From the NCBI RefSeq assembly GCF_001428365.1, contig NZ_LMSH01000004.1, positions 148,296 through 212,295 of the forward strand: a stretch of 64,000 nucleotides of DNA, in the 5' to 3' direction. The notes beneath the pieces were generated by a model. It saw only the letters and a list, made by a program, of their open reading frames with translations. It was not told the DNA's origin and did not search any database. Each line of letters starts with the position of its first letter. The stretch's first letter is position 1. The position numbers were made by a program, and so were the translations under genes. Shown here one piece after another: positions 9,205-17,771 of this stretch. The DNA comes from Arthrobacter sp. Soil763 (GTDB lineage Bacteria; Actinomycetota; Actinomycetes; Actinomycetales; Micrococcaceae).

Positions 9205-11964
9205 ATGTCGAGGGATTCACTGGGCTGGGGGAATGTTTCCACGGCACCGGCGCCAGCCGGAATGCGGCAGGCGGCCGGACCGGCTAACAAGCACGCGTGG
9301 TCGGGTCTGGCCCGCGGTGCCGATGCCGGGCGCGTCCGCAACGCCCTGGAGGCCCCCGGCAGCATGGGCGTGGTCGTCACCGGGGACCGCGGCGTCGGCA
9401 AATCCCTGGTTGGCCGCAGCGCCCTCGCCGGCCTCGGCCCGCAGGTCTTCGCCCTCCAACTGCGCACTTCCGGAGCCGGCGCCAACACGCCCTACGGCTG
9501 CCTGGCGTTTACCCTGGCGAGGCTGCCGCAAAGCGCACTGGGTTCGCCGACCGCAATCCTGCACGGCATCACCTCGCTCATCCGGGACGACGCGGCCGGC
9601 CGGCCGTGCGTGATCCTGCTGGACAACGCCGGCTCCCTCGACGAACAGAGCACGGGGGTCCTGCTGAACCTGCTGCAGACCGGCACCGCCAAGCTGATCG
9701 CCACCGCGCAACGCACCACCGACCTGCCGCCGGATTTTTACTGGCTGATCAACTCCGGCCAGCTCGCGGAGGTCCGGCTGGCCGCGATGACCGAGATCGA
9801 AACCCGGGAGGTCCTGCAGGCCGCGCTCGGGCACCGGGTATCGACCGCACTGGCCTCCCAGCTGCATCAGCTCGTCGGCGGCAGCCCCACCCTGCTGCAG
9901 GCGGTCGTCTCCGAGCAGATCGAGCGCGGCAACCTGGTGCTCTCCGGGTCGGTCTGGACCCTGCTCGACGAGGTAGTGCTGGACGGGAAGACAGCGCTGG
10001 AGGACATCGTCCGGGCACGGTACGCCCGCGAGACCCCGGAAGCGCGTGAGGTGATCGAGGTGCTCTCCTGCGCCCGCACCATGTCACTGTCCCGGCTCGC
10101 CCGGATGTTCGGCCCGGGCCTCATCGCGGACATGGAGGAGGCCGGCCAGATCGTCGTCGACCGCACCGACCAGCACCTCGTGACCCTGGGCGACCGGTAC
10201 CTGGGTGACATCGTCCGGAACTGGCTCAGCGTCGAACGCCGGCTGGAACTGCGCGACAAGGTGCCCGGCCACCAGGAGCAGGAACTCGAGGAACTGACCA
10301 TCGAGGACCTGCTCGGCTACGCCGCCTGGACCCATGACTGCCACGCCGAACTCGCACCGCCGCACGCCCTCGCCGCGGCCCGCGCCGCGGTCCGGCTGTT
10401 CGACCCGAAGTTCGCGCTCAAGTGCGCCGGCAGCATCCGGCCCGGGGACAACGAATGGCCCGAAGGCCAGTTGCAGAAGGCCGCCGCATACCTCCAGCTT
10501 GGCCTCCCGCTCCAGGCGATGGCCGCTTTGGACGATATTACCGAGGCCCAGGCCGGCCGGCTCGGCCCGGTGGCCTTCGCCGAGCTCACGGCCGCCCGGA
10601 CGGACTGCATGGCCTGGCTGCCGGACCGTTCCGGGAAGGTCCCGGAACTGATCCGCCAGGCCAGGCTCCGGCTCCAGGAACTCGGCGAGGGCGGCAACTA
10701 CCGCCCCGACAGTGACGAAGCCCGGGCGCTGGCGCGGGCCGGGCTGTGCATGGACCTCTGCGAGTTCAATTACCTGTCCTTTATCGGCGACTACGAGCCC
10801 ATGATGGACCGGCTCCAGGCCGCCGCCACCTCCGCCGACGCGGACACACTGGACCCGGCGCACCGGCTGCGGGCATCGATCATCCTGATGGAAGCCCTCT
10901 GCGTGACGGGCAAGGAACTGGACGCCCGCCGCCTGATGCGGGAGCTCGGCGGCACCCTGGGCGAATGGTCCCACGTGCCGCGCATCCGGGAAAACTTCGC
11001 CTGGCGCGCCTACAACGTGCTGCTGCTCTCCGGCCAGTGGCGCCAGGCCATCGACATGCTCAAGGACGCCAGCGGCCGGGCCGGACACGGCCTGCACTCC
11101 GGCAGCGCCGCCACGGACCTCGCCGTCGGCGTCGCCTATGTGTACGCCGGCCGCGGCCATCTCGCCCTGGATCCGCTGCTGGCCGCCATCGCCCAGCTCG
11201 AGGTCAGGACCAGCCTGCATGCGCTGCGCCAGGCCTACGCCGCGACGGCGTTCGCCTACGCCCAGACCGGCAACTCCGTCCAGGCCACCGTCTACCTCGA
11301 CCGGGCACGGTCCGCGGACGGCCCCGCCCGGTTTGTGATCAGCAGCTCGGCGGACTTCTGCATGGACATGGCCTCCCGCTGGCTCGGAGATCCGGACGCG
11401 AAGGACCGGCTGGTCCGGGCCGCCGAGCAGCACTTCCGCGCCGGCCGGTACACCCCCGCCGGCATCTGCATGCTGGGCGCCACCGTCAACGGCACCGCCA
11501 AGGACTTCCAGTTCATGGAGGACATCGCCGCGCACCGCCAGGGTCCGCTCGCCGAACTCTCCCGGGCGGTGGCGGTGGGAAGCCGGAAAAAGGACGCGGC
11601 GCTGATGCTGGAGGCCGCGCGGCTGGCCGATGCCATGGAACTGGACGCGGTGCAGGCCAGGTGCGCTGCCCTCGCCTACGATTTCGCCAGGTCCGCGGGC
11701 CTGACGGCGACCGCCACCGCGGCCCACACGATGCTCGAGTCCCTCGCCGAGTCGGTGCCCACGCTGCCGGTGGTGCCGAAGACCAAGGGGCCGCTGCTGA
11801 CCGACCGGGAGCGGCAGATCGCTGCCCTGGCCGGGAACGGGGTTTCGAACAAGGACATCGCCCAGGAAGTGGGCATTTCAGTCCGGACAGTGGAGGGGCA
11901 CTTGTACCAGGTCTTCACAAAACTCGGGGTGTCCTCGCGGAGTGATCTGCTTGGACTCATCTAA
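9205..11964 (+). CDS. LAL-type LuxR family transcriptional regulator 1
   Basis: A 919-residue protein with the layout of large ATP-binding LuxR (LAL) regulators. A P-loop ATPase comes first (Walker A GDRGVGKS at residues 60-67, then TPYGCLAFTLARL and Walker B CVILLDNA). A long alpha-helical, probably TPR-like middle follows. The C-terminal LuxR/GerE helix-turn-helix is at about 864-919, with VSNKDIAQEVGISVRTVEGHLYQVFTKL. The Walker B strand ends in D-N rather than the D-D/D-E usual in STAND ATPases. I chose the ATG at 9205 because AAGGAAA lies six bases upstream; a longer open frame starts further upstream without one. It is the first of four consecutive paralogues. Target and inducer are unknown. 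Confidence 0.88.
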   Translation: MSRDSLGWGNVSTAPAPAGMRQAAGPANKHAWSGLARGADAGRVRNALEAPGSMGVVVTGDRGVGKSLVGRSALAGLGPQVFALQLRTSGAGANTPYGCLAFTLARLPQSALGSPTAILHGITSLIRDDAAGRPCVILLDNAGSLDEQSTGVLLNLLQTGTAKLIATAQRTTDLPPDFYWLINSGQLAEVRLAAMTEIETREVLQAALGHRVSTALASQLHQLVGGSPTLLQAVVSEQIERGNLVLSGSVWTLLDEVVLDGKTALEDIVRARYARETPEAREVIEVLSCARTMSLSRLARMFGPGLIADMEEAGQIVVDRTDQHLVTLGDRYLGDIVRNWLSVERRLELRDKVPGHQEQELEELTIEDLLGYAAWTHDCHAELAPPHALAAARAAVRLFDPKFALKCAGSIRPGDNEWPEGQLQKAAAYLQLGLPLQAMAALDDITEAQAGRLGPVAFAELTAARTDCMAWLPDRSGKVPELIRQARLRLQELGEGGNYRPDSDEARALARAGLCMDLCEFNYLSFIGDYEPMMDRLQAAATSADADTLDPAHRLRASIILMEALCVTGKELDARRLMRELGGTLGEWSHVPRIRENFAWRAYNVLLLSGQWRQAIDMLKDASGRAGHGLHSGSAATDLAVGVAYVYAGRGHLALDPLLAAIAQLEVRTSLHALRQAYAATAFAYAQTGNSVQATVYLDRARSADGPARFVISSSADFCMDMASRWLGDPDAKDRLVRAAEQHFRAGRYTPAGICMLGATVNGTAKDFQFMEDIAAHRQGPLAELSRAVAVGSRKKDAALMLEAARLADAMELDAVQARCAALAYDFARSAGLTATATAAHTMLESLAESVPTLPVVPKTKGPLLTDRERQIAALAGNGVSNKDIAQEVGISVRTVEGHLYQVFTKLGVSSRSDLLGLI

Positions 11965-14671
11965 GGCCCGCGCCGTGGCGCCCGCCGGCGAGCAGCCCCG
12001 CGTGCCCACGGGCAGGTCCGACGAAACCCGGTCCGCGGTGGAAGCCCTGCAGGGCGGCTCCCACGCCGCGGTCCTGATCCTCGGCGACCACGGTGTGGGC
12101 AAGTCGACCCTGATGGAGGCGGTAGCCGACGGGCTCGGCGGGCAGATCACGCCGGTGCGCCTCCACGGCAGCCCCGCCCTCCGCCATGTCCCCTACGGGG
12201 TGCTGGCGCCGTTCATCGTGGACCTGCCCGTGGAGGAAGCGACGTCCCAGCTGGCGGTGCTGCGGGTTTTCTGGAGCTACCTCGAAGGTGAGCGGCGCAC
12301 GACCGGGAAACCCCTGCTGCTGATCGTCGACGACGCCCACGACCTCGACGACGCGACGGCAGGAGTCCTCGTGGAGCTCGCTGCCGCCGGCTGGGCCAAG
12401 CTGCTGGTCGGCGCGGCAGCCCGCCCGGGCCTGCCGGAGCCGCTGCTGCAGCTCTGGTTCGAAGGCGTCGCCGAACGCCATGACCTCCGACCGCTCACCC
12501 GGGACCAGACGGCAGAGCTCCTGGCCGACCGGCTGGGCCCCCAGGTGCTGCCCAACGTGGCGGAGGTACTCTGGGAGGCGTCCGCCGGCAACCCGCTGTT
12601 GCTGAGCTGCCTTGTCGATGACGCGACCAGCGACGGGACGCTCCTGCAGTGCAACGGTGTGTGGCTGCTCGCCCGGGCGCTGAACAGCCACGGTGAGCGG
12701 CTGACCGACGTCGTCCGCCGCCAGCTGCTGCGGCGGTCCGCGGAGGAGCGCACGGCCCTGAACCTGGTGGCGTTGGCCGAGCCGGTCTCCCGGAGCCTGA
12801 TCGAGGCGGTGGTGGACGAGGCGACCGTGGCCGGGCTGATCGACCAGGAGCTGCTGCGCGTCGGGGACGGGCCCCGGGCCGAGCTGCGGCTCTGGCACAC
12901 GGTCTACGGTGACACGCTGCGGAACCTCATTTCGCCCGCGCGCAGCCTGCAGCTCCGGCAGAGCCTGCTGCGGCTGATGGACCGGGAGCCCGTCACCGCC
13001 GAGGGCCTCCTGCGCCAGGTGAGCTGGTCGCTGGAATGCGGCGTCGACGTCGAGGACCGGCAGCTGCTGCGGGCGGCGGTACTGGCCAGCCGGCTCTTTG
13101 AAGACGACCTCGCCCGCAGGGCCGCGTCGCACGTCAAGGACCCGGAACTGCAGCTCACAGCGCGTTCGGTGATCGCCCGCACGCATTACAACACCGCCAA
13201 CCACGAGGCCGCACGGGACATCCTGGAAGCGGACTTCGCCAAGGGGCAGACGGTGGCGGGAGTGCTCGCGGGCTCCCTCCTGTGGGCCGCGGTCCTGTCC
13301 GCGCTGGGGCATTCGCCGGCCGAGATCATCCAGCGCGCCGAGGCCCTGCTCCGGGCCGGCGAGCGGCTCGCCGCGCAGCACCCGGAGGACGCCGAAGGCA
13401 TCCTCGCTGCCGTCCGGGACCGGGTGCAGACCATCGGCAGCATGGTCCTTGCCCTCGCCGGGGAGGATGACGGGGACGGGACCGGCGACGGCGACCCGGA
13501 CGACGGCGCGCACCCCGGCGGCGCACCGGCGGGCAACCACCTGGAAAAGGCGTTCAGGCTGGCCCTTCACGCGGAGCGGCTGCTGATCCGGGGCCTGCCG
13601 GACAGTGCCTCCTCCGCTGCCGCCGCGGCGCTGGCAGCCGCGGGTGCCGACCACGACGAGCTGTACTTCCTCAACGACTTCCTCGCGGTCCGGGCGATGA
13701 CGGCGGCGATCCACGGGGGCGACTGGGAGACGGCGGAGCGTCTGATGGGCGGGTTCGTGGCTGCCTACGGCCCCAGCCTCATCTCCTTCGGCGGCGGGGT
13801 CCACGCGGCCACCGGCATCATCCTGCTCTACCAGGGGCGGTCGGCGGAGGCCAAGCGGACCCTGCGGGCGGCGCTCGAATCACTCCGCGTCGCCGACCCC
13901 CAGCAGCTGTTCTCCGTGACGGCCGCCATGGCCTTTGCGGCGGCTGCCGACATCGGTGCCCGGGACAAGGCCGCGGGGCTGCTGGCCGACTACCAGTCCG
14001 CCCGGCCGGCCGTCTCCCGCTACCTGCGCACCCTGTCCGAAATGGCCGTGGTGTACGGCAAAGCCCGGCTCGACGGCCCGGGCGCTGCGGCGGAAGAACT
14101 GGACCGGCTGGGACAGCCCGACGGCGGCCCCCGCACGGCGGGACTGCAGTTCGATGCGCTCGCCTTCCGCCTGGCCCTGGGAGACCTGACTGCGGCCTCC
14201 CGGCTGCGCGAGCTCAAGCCGGACCTGCAGGGCCGCCGCGCAGCCGCCGTCTGCGGCTACGCCGACGCGCTCGGGTCCGGCGATCCCGGCGGCCTGCTCG
14301 ATGCCGCCAAGGCCTGCGAAGCGGCCGGCCTCTGGGGCTTCGCCGCCCAGGCCTACGGCTCCGCCGCCGCCGCCTACCAGGCAGCCGGGGATACCCTGCG
14401 CGAGCGGATGGCGGCATCGCAGCGGCAGCGCTGCCGCGACCGGGCGGACAGCCAGGACGGGGCGGAAGCGGATGACGAGGACAGCGGCCTCGGGCTCCTG
14501 ACCCGGCGGGAACGGGACATCGTGGCGCTCGCGGTCCGGGGCCTGAGCGACCGGCAGATCGCCGCCGAACTTCAGGTCTCGGTCCGGACCGTGGAGGGCC
14601 ATCTCTACCGCAGTTACGCGAAGTTGAACATCAAGGGCCGCGACCAGCTCCGGCACATGGCCTCGGACTAG
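11951..14671 (+). CDS. LAL-type LuxR family transcriptional regulator 2
   Basis: About 906 residues with the same plan as its upstream neighbour: Walker A GDHGVGKST at 45-53, the shared VPYGVLAPFIVDL segment, and Walker B LLLIVDDAHDLDD. A helical middle is interrupted by a short Gly/Asp-rich linker (GEDDGDGTGDGDPDDG), and the LuxR helix-turn-helix (SDRQIAAELQVSVRTVEGHLYRSYAKL) lies at the C-terminus. It overlaps the end of regulator 1. I prefer the TTG at 11951, eight bases after GGAG. A GTG at 11942, or a GTG at 11975 preceded by AAGG, are alternatives. The overlap implies translational coupling with regulator 1. Confidence 0.85.
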   Translation: MDSSKARAVAPAGEQPRVPTGRSDETRSAVEALQGGSHAAVLILGDHGVGKSTLMEAVADGLGGQITPVRLHGSPALRHVPYGVLAPFIVDLPVEEATSQLAVLRVFWSYLEGERRTTGKPLLLIVDDAHDLDDATAGVLVELAAAGWAKLLVGAAARPGLPEPLLQLWFEGVAERHDLRPLTRDQTAELLADRLGPQVLPNVAEVLWEASAGNPLLLSCLVDDATSDGTLLQCNGVWLLARALNSHGERLTDVVRRQLLRRSAEERTALNLVALAEPVSRSLIEAVVDEATVAGLIDQELLRVGDGPRAELRLWHTVYGDTLRNLISPARSLQLRQSLLRLMDREPVTAEGLLRQVSWSLECGVDVEDRQLLRAAVLASRLFEDDLARRAASHVKDPELQLTARSVIARTHYNTANHEAARDILEADFAKGQTVAGVLAGSLLWAAVLSALGHSPAEIIQRAEALLRAGERLAAQHPEDAEGILAAVRDRVQTIGSMVLALAGEDDGDGTGDGDPDDGAHPGGAPAGNHLEKAFRLALHAERLLIRGLPDSASSAAAAALAAAGADHDELYFLNDFLAVRAMTAAIHGGDWETAERLMGGFVAAYGPSLISFGGGVHAATGIILLYQGRSAEAKRTLRAALESLRVADPQQLFSVTAAMAFAAAADIGARDKAAGLLADYQSARPAVSRYLRTLSEMAVVYGKARLDGPGAAAEELDRLGQPDGGPRTAGLQFDALAFRLALGDLTAASRLRELKPDLQGRRAAAVCGYADALGSGDPGGLLDAAKACEAAGLWGFAAQAYGSAAAAYQAAGDTLRERMAASQRQRCRDRADSQDGAEADDEDSGLGLLTRRERDIVALAVRGLSDRQIAAELQVSVRTVEGHLYRSYAKLNIKGRDQLRHMASD

Positions 14672-14719
14672 GTAGGCGCCCGCGCAGGTAGCGGCCGCCG
14701 TTCCCTGACTCCGCTCCGA

Positions 14720-14752
14720 AGAACACGCGGAGAACACCCGGAGAACACCCGC
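14720..14752 (+). repeat. Three tandem 11-bp repeats
   Basis: AGAACACGCGG, AGAACACCCGG and AGAACACCCGC follow each other directly. The 11-base period is close to one helical turn, so three identical sites would face the same side of the DNA, as expected for cooperative protein binding. Function is inferred. Confidence 0.8.
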
Positions 14753-14820
14753 AGGGCAATCCCGCGGACACGCGTGCGGCCGTCCCACAGCTACCCGGCG
14801 GCCACCCGTTCCGGGGCACA

Positions 14821-14831
14821 CTACTTGGGCG
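14821..14831 (+). promoter_or_regulatory. CTACTTG-type motif
   Basis: CTACTTGGGCG matches the motifs upstream of LAL regulator 1 (CTACTTGTCCG, CTACTCGGCCG) and downstream of regulator 4 (CTACTTGCCCG, minus strand). A candidate binding site, not demonstrated. Confidence 0.35.
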
Positions 14832-14855
14832 GGGGCGCCCGGCGGCCCGCTTTTT
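14829..14855 (+). terminator. Possible terminator after LAL regulator 2
   Basis: GCGGG and CCCGC arms enclose a GC-rich loop and are followed by five T residues. The stem is short, but a T run in such GC-rich DNA is unusual. Confidence 0.4.
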
Positions 14856-14896
14856 CTGAGTACAGGCACGTAATGGCCGCCTCCGTACCCGCTCCG

Positions 14897-14907
14897 CAAT
14901 CGAGTAG
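14897..14907 (-). promoter_or_regulatory. CTACTCG motif on the minus strand
   Basis: Reads CTACTCGATTG on the minus strand. It lies about 105 bases before the start of regulator 3 and overlaps a small AGTACT palindrome. A weaker member of the motif set shared around the LAL cluster. Confidence 0.3.
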
Positions 14908-14965
14908 TACTTACGGATGCTGTCGCCCGTACGAGTGCCTAGCGTGGATTTATCACTGGTCCATT

Positions 14966-15011
14966 GATTGCGAAGGTCTCGAAGGTCTCTCCAGATTGCG
15001 AAGGTCTCTCC
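14966..15011 (+). repeat. Repeated ribosome-binding segment upstream of LAL regulator 3
   Basis: GAAGGTCTC occurs three times (from 14972, 14981 and 14999), embedded in a longer GATTGCGAAGGTCTC unit that is itself duplicated (14966-14980 and 14994-15008). The last copy is the Shine-Dalgarno sequence of the gene starting at 15012. This looks like local duplication of a translation-initiation region. Confidence 0.75.
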
Positions 15012-17741
15012 ATGTTTCAGCAGGAATCCGGCGTGTCCGCCGGAAGCGGTAAAACCGAAGCGATTCCGCAAGCACGCCGGCCGTTCCAGGAGCGGCACGA
15101 AAAGCCCTTCACCCGCCAACACATCGTCACGGATATCGTTTCCACGCTGAAGTCCGGCGTCGGCTGCGGCGTCGTGCTCGTCGGCGAGCACGGGGCCGGC
15201 AAGTCGTTCATCGCCCAGCGGGCCCTCGAACAGCTCGGCGGTGACCACATGGTGGTCCAGGTCCGGGGGAGTTCCATCGCGTCCAAGCTTCCTTACGGGG
15301 CGCTCAGCGTCCTGCTCAACGACCTCGACGCGTCCCACCTTGAGCATCCGCTGATGGTGCTCCGAGGCCTGACCCAGCTGCTCCATGCCAAGGCCCAGGG
15401 CCGCGGCGTGGTCCTGTTCGTGGATAACATCCACGACCTCGACGACCTCTCCTGCATGATGGTGGCCCAGCTCAGCGCCGGCGGACACGTCACGCTGCTG
15501 GCCGCCTGCGTGGACCTGCACCACGTCGGAGGAGACATCATGGGGCTGTGGAAGGATGACCTGCTGCGCCGGGTTGACCTGGCCCCGTTCGACTTCGCCG
15601 AGACGGCCGCGACGCTCAACCAGGAGTACGGCGGCCACTTCTCGCACTCGGCCGCCCGCGCGCTGTGGAACGCCAGCGGCGGGAACGCCCTGTTCCTGCA
15701 CTCGCTGGCGCGGGAGCAGATCAAGCTCGGCACCATCGTCCGGCAGGACGGCGTCTGGGTCCTGGGCGGCCGGCCGATCGCCCTCACCGGGGAAGTGCGG
15801 GACGTGGTCAAGGCGCGGTTGAACCGGCTCGCCCCCGGACAGCGGGACGTTTTCGAGCTGCTGGCCCTCGCCGGCTCCGTGCCCCTGCAGGTGCTGATGC
15901 GGATCTTCAACCCGCAGGACATGGACAGCCTGCAGGAACGCGCGCTGATCCAGGTCAGCCACGACCACCCGCCGATGGTGGCGGTGGCCAACCCCGTGAC
16001 CGCCGCGATCGTAGCCGGCGTCGTGCCTCCGGGCCGCAGCGCGGAACTGCGGCGGCGGCTGACCGCCGTGCTCTCGGACGCCGAGCAGGATGCACCCCGC
16101 AGCCCCGCCGGCGTGGCCTGGGCGCTGGACTGCGGGGAATCGGTCAGCGCTGAAACGGCCCTCGCGGCCGCGCGGGCCGCCAATAACGTCTCCGACCCGG
16201 CGCTGGCCCTGCGCTTCATCGCGGAATCCGACGGGTGCCGGCAGCTGGCCGGGGCGGCGGTCGAGGCGGTGCAAGCGCACATCGCGGCAAACGACGCTGA
16301 AGCGGCGCGGCGCGTCCTCCACGGCGTGGCCGGTGCACCGGGCGCCGATGTTCCGTTGGGCGAGTGGGTGGCCCTGCAGCTGCTGCGGATCGAGCTGGAC
16401 CTCCGCGGCACCGGCGCCGCCGCGGATGCCCGGGCCCGGCTCGAGCTCGTCCGGGAGCGCGTCGACGGGGAGTCCGACGGGATGGCAGCGCAGGGCGTCC
16501 GGGCCCAGGTGCGCCTGGCCGAGGCCCGGCTGGCTGCTTTCGAGGGCCGCTACGACGATGTCCTGGCGATCCGGAAGGACCTCGACCCCCAGCTCGGCAC
16601 GGAGACCGGAATCCTCACCGCCAGCCTGCTTTGCGAGGCCATGGCCGTCAGCGGGAACGTCCTGGGCGCCATGGGGCTGGGCAAGCAAATCATCGCGGCC
16701 GCCGCGGCTGTGCCGCTGGCAGACCGAACGGTGCGCGAGATCCGCGGCCGCTTCCTGCTCCTGTTGCTGCTGTCCGCGAAGTTCCGCGAGGCCAGCGCCT
16801 TCATCGCGTCCGCATCCGGCACGTCCGAGCCCCAGGCGCGCCTGGGCGGCATGTTCGAGATCGGCCAGGGCGTCATTGACCTCCACGCCGGCCGACTCGA
16901 GCTCGCCGCCCCCTGGCTGGAAGCGGGGATGTGGCAGCTGCGCACGAGCGATCCGGACGGTCTGTCCGCACTGGCGACGGCGGCCTGCGCGTACGCCGCA
17001 GGACTCGCCGGCGACGAAGAGAAAGCGGCCGGGCTGCTGGCCGACGTGGCACAGCCGCAGGGCAACAGCTCCTGGCTGGTGCGGCGGATGACCCGGTACT
17101 TCGAGTTGTGCGCACTGGCTGAGCTCGGGCAGCGGGCTTCCGCGATCCGCACCCTCGTCGACGAGGCCGGGAGCGAGGCCGACGCCGGATCACCGGCCAC
17201 CGGGCTGCTCTTCCTTTCCGCCGCGGCCCGCCTCGGGGACCGGCAGCTGTGCCAGAAGCTCGCCGGGCTCGCCAGCCAGGTCACCGGGCACTTCGCCATG
17301 CTGTGCCTGCGCCTGGCGGAAGGGGTCAAGGACGGTTCCAGCGAGCAGTTGCTCGCGGTGGCCAAGGACGCCGACGCCGCCGGAAACGCAGTGTTCGCCC
17401 GCGACGTGGCCCGGCGGGCCGTGTTCTGCGCCAACGAGGCCGGCAACCGGATCGCGCTGCGCGTCGCGCAGCGGACCGAGCAGTCCCTGGACAGCAGGTT
17501 CGGCAATCCGGGCAACGGGCTGCATTCCCTCACCACCACCACGTTGACCGCCCGGGAATGCGAAGTGGCGGTCCGCGCCGCGGCCGGAACCCCGAACCGC
17601 AAAATCGCCGAGCAGATGCACGTGTCGGTCCGCACCGTGGAAGGGCACCTGTACCAGGTTTACGCGAAACTCCACGTGGCCAGCCGGTCGGAGCTCAAAG
17701 ATGTCATCTCGGGACCGGCCGCCAGCGCGCGCATCGGCTGA
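15012..17741 (+). CDS. LAL-type LuxR family transcriptional regulator 3
   Basis: 909 residues. Walker A is GEHGAGKS at 58-65, followed by the paralogue-wide LPYGALSVLLNDL segment and Walker B VVLFVDNIHDLDD, where D-N replaces the usual acidic pair. A helical repeat-like middle leads to a LuxR helix-turn-helix at about 844-909 (NRKIAEQMHVSVRTVEGHLYQVYAKL). Its recognition helix is identical to that of regulator 1 over VRTVEGHLYQV. The ATG at 15012 has GAAGG eight bases upstream; an in-frame ATG 48 bases earlier lies inside the repeated leader and is less likely. Only 30 bases separate its stop from regulator 4, so these two are probably co-transcribed. Confidence 0.88.
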   Translation: MFQQESGVSAGSGKTEAIPQARRPFQERHEKPFTRQHIVTDIVSTLKSGVGCGVVLVGEHGAGKSFIAQRALEQLGGDHMVVQVRGSSIASKLPYGALSVLLNDLDASHLEHPLMVLRGLTQLLHAKAQGRGVVLFVDNIHDLDDLSCMMVAQLSAGGHVTLLAACVDLHHVGGDIMGLWKDDLLRRVDLAPFDFAETAATLNQEYGGHFSHSAARALWNASGGNALFLHSLAREQIKLGTIVRQDGVWVLGGRPIALTGEVRDVVKARLNRLAPGQRDVFELLALAGSVPLQVLMRIFNPQDMDSLQERALIQVSHDHPPMVAVANPVTAAIVAGVVPPGRSAELRRRLTAVLSDAEQDAPRSPAGVAWALDCGESVSAETALAAARAANNVSDPALALRFIAESDGCRQLAGAAVEAVQAHIAANDAEAARRVLHGVAGAPGADVPLGEWVALQLLRIELDLRGTGAAADARARLELVRERVDGESDGMAAQGVRAQVRLAEARLAAFEGRYDDVLAIRKDLDPQLGTETGILTASLLCEAMAVSGNVLGAMGLGKQIIAAAAAVPLADRTVREIRGRFLLLLLLSAKFREASAFIASASGTSEPQARLGGMFEIGQGVIDLHAGRLELAAPWLEAGMWQLRTSDPDGLSALATAACAYAAGLAGDEEKAAGLLADVAQPQGNSSWLVRRMTRYFELCALAELGQRASAIRTLVDEAGSEADAGSPATGLLFLSAAARLGDRQLCQKLAGLASQVTGHFAMLCLRLAEGVKDGSSEQLLAVAKDADAAGNAVFARDVARRAVFCANEAGNRIALRVAQRTEQSLDSRFGNPGNGLHSLTTTTLTARECEVAVRAAAGTPNRKIAEQMHVSVRTVEGHLYQVYAKLHVASRSELKDVISGPAASARIG

Positions 17742-17771
17742 CCCGGGCAACGGCGGCGGGTGAGGAGCCCC

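Larger units (their letters stand above)
14672..15011 (+). other. 340-base non-coding stretch between LAL regulators 2 and 3
   Basis: No convincing gene is seen. The stretch holds a three-copy 11-bp repeat (14720-14752), a GC-rich hairpin ending in TTTTT (14829-14855), two CTACTYG-type motifs (14821-14831 plus, 14897-14907 minus) and a repeated GAAGGTCTC segment at its 3' end. It probably terminates the first two regulator genes and carries the promoter of the third. Confidence 0.6.

Noticed and set aside
14720..14752. CRISPR-like array
   Set aside because: Units are only 11 bp with no spacers, and there are no cas genes in the window.
15042..15056. GSGKT near the N-terminus of LAL regulator 3 as a second P-loop
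   Set aside because: The spacing to an upstream glycine does not fit GxxxxGK[ST], no strand precedes it, and the true Walker A lies at residues 58-65.
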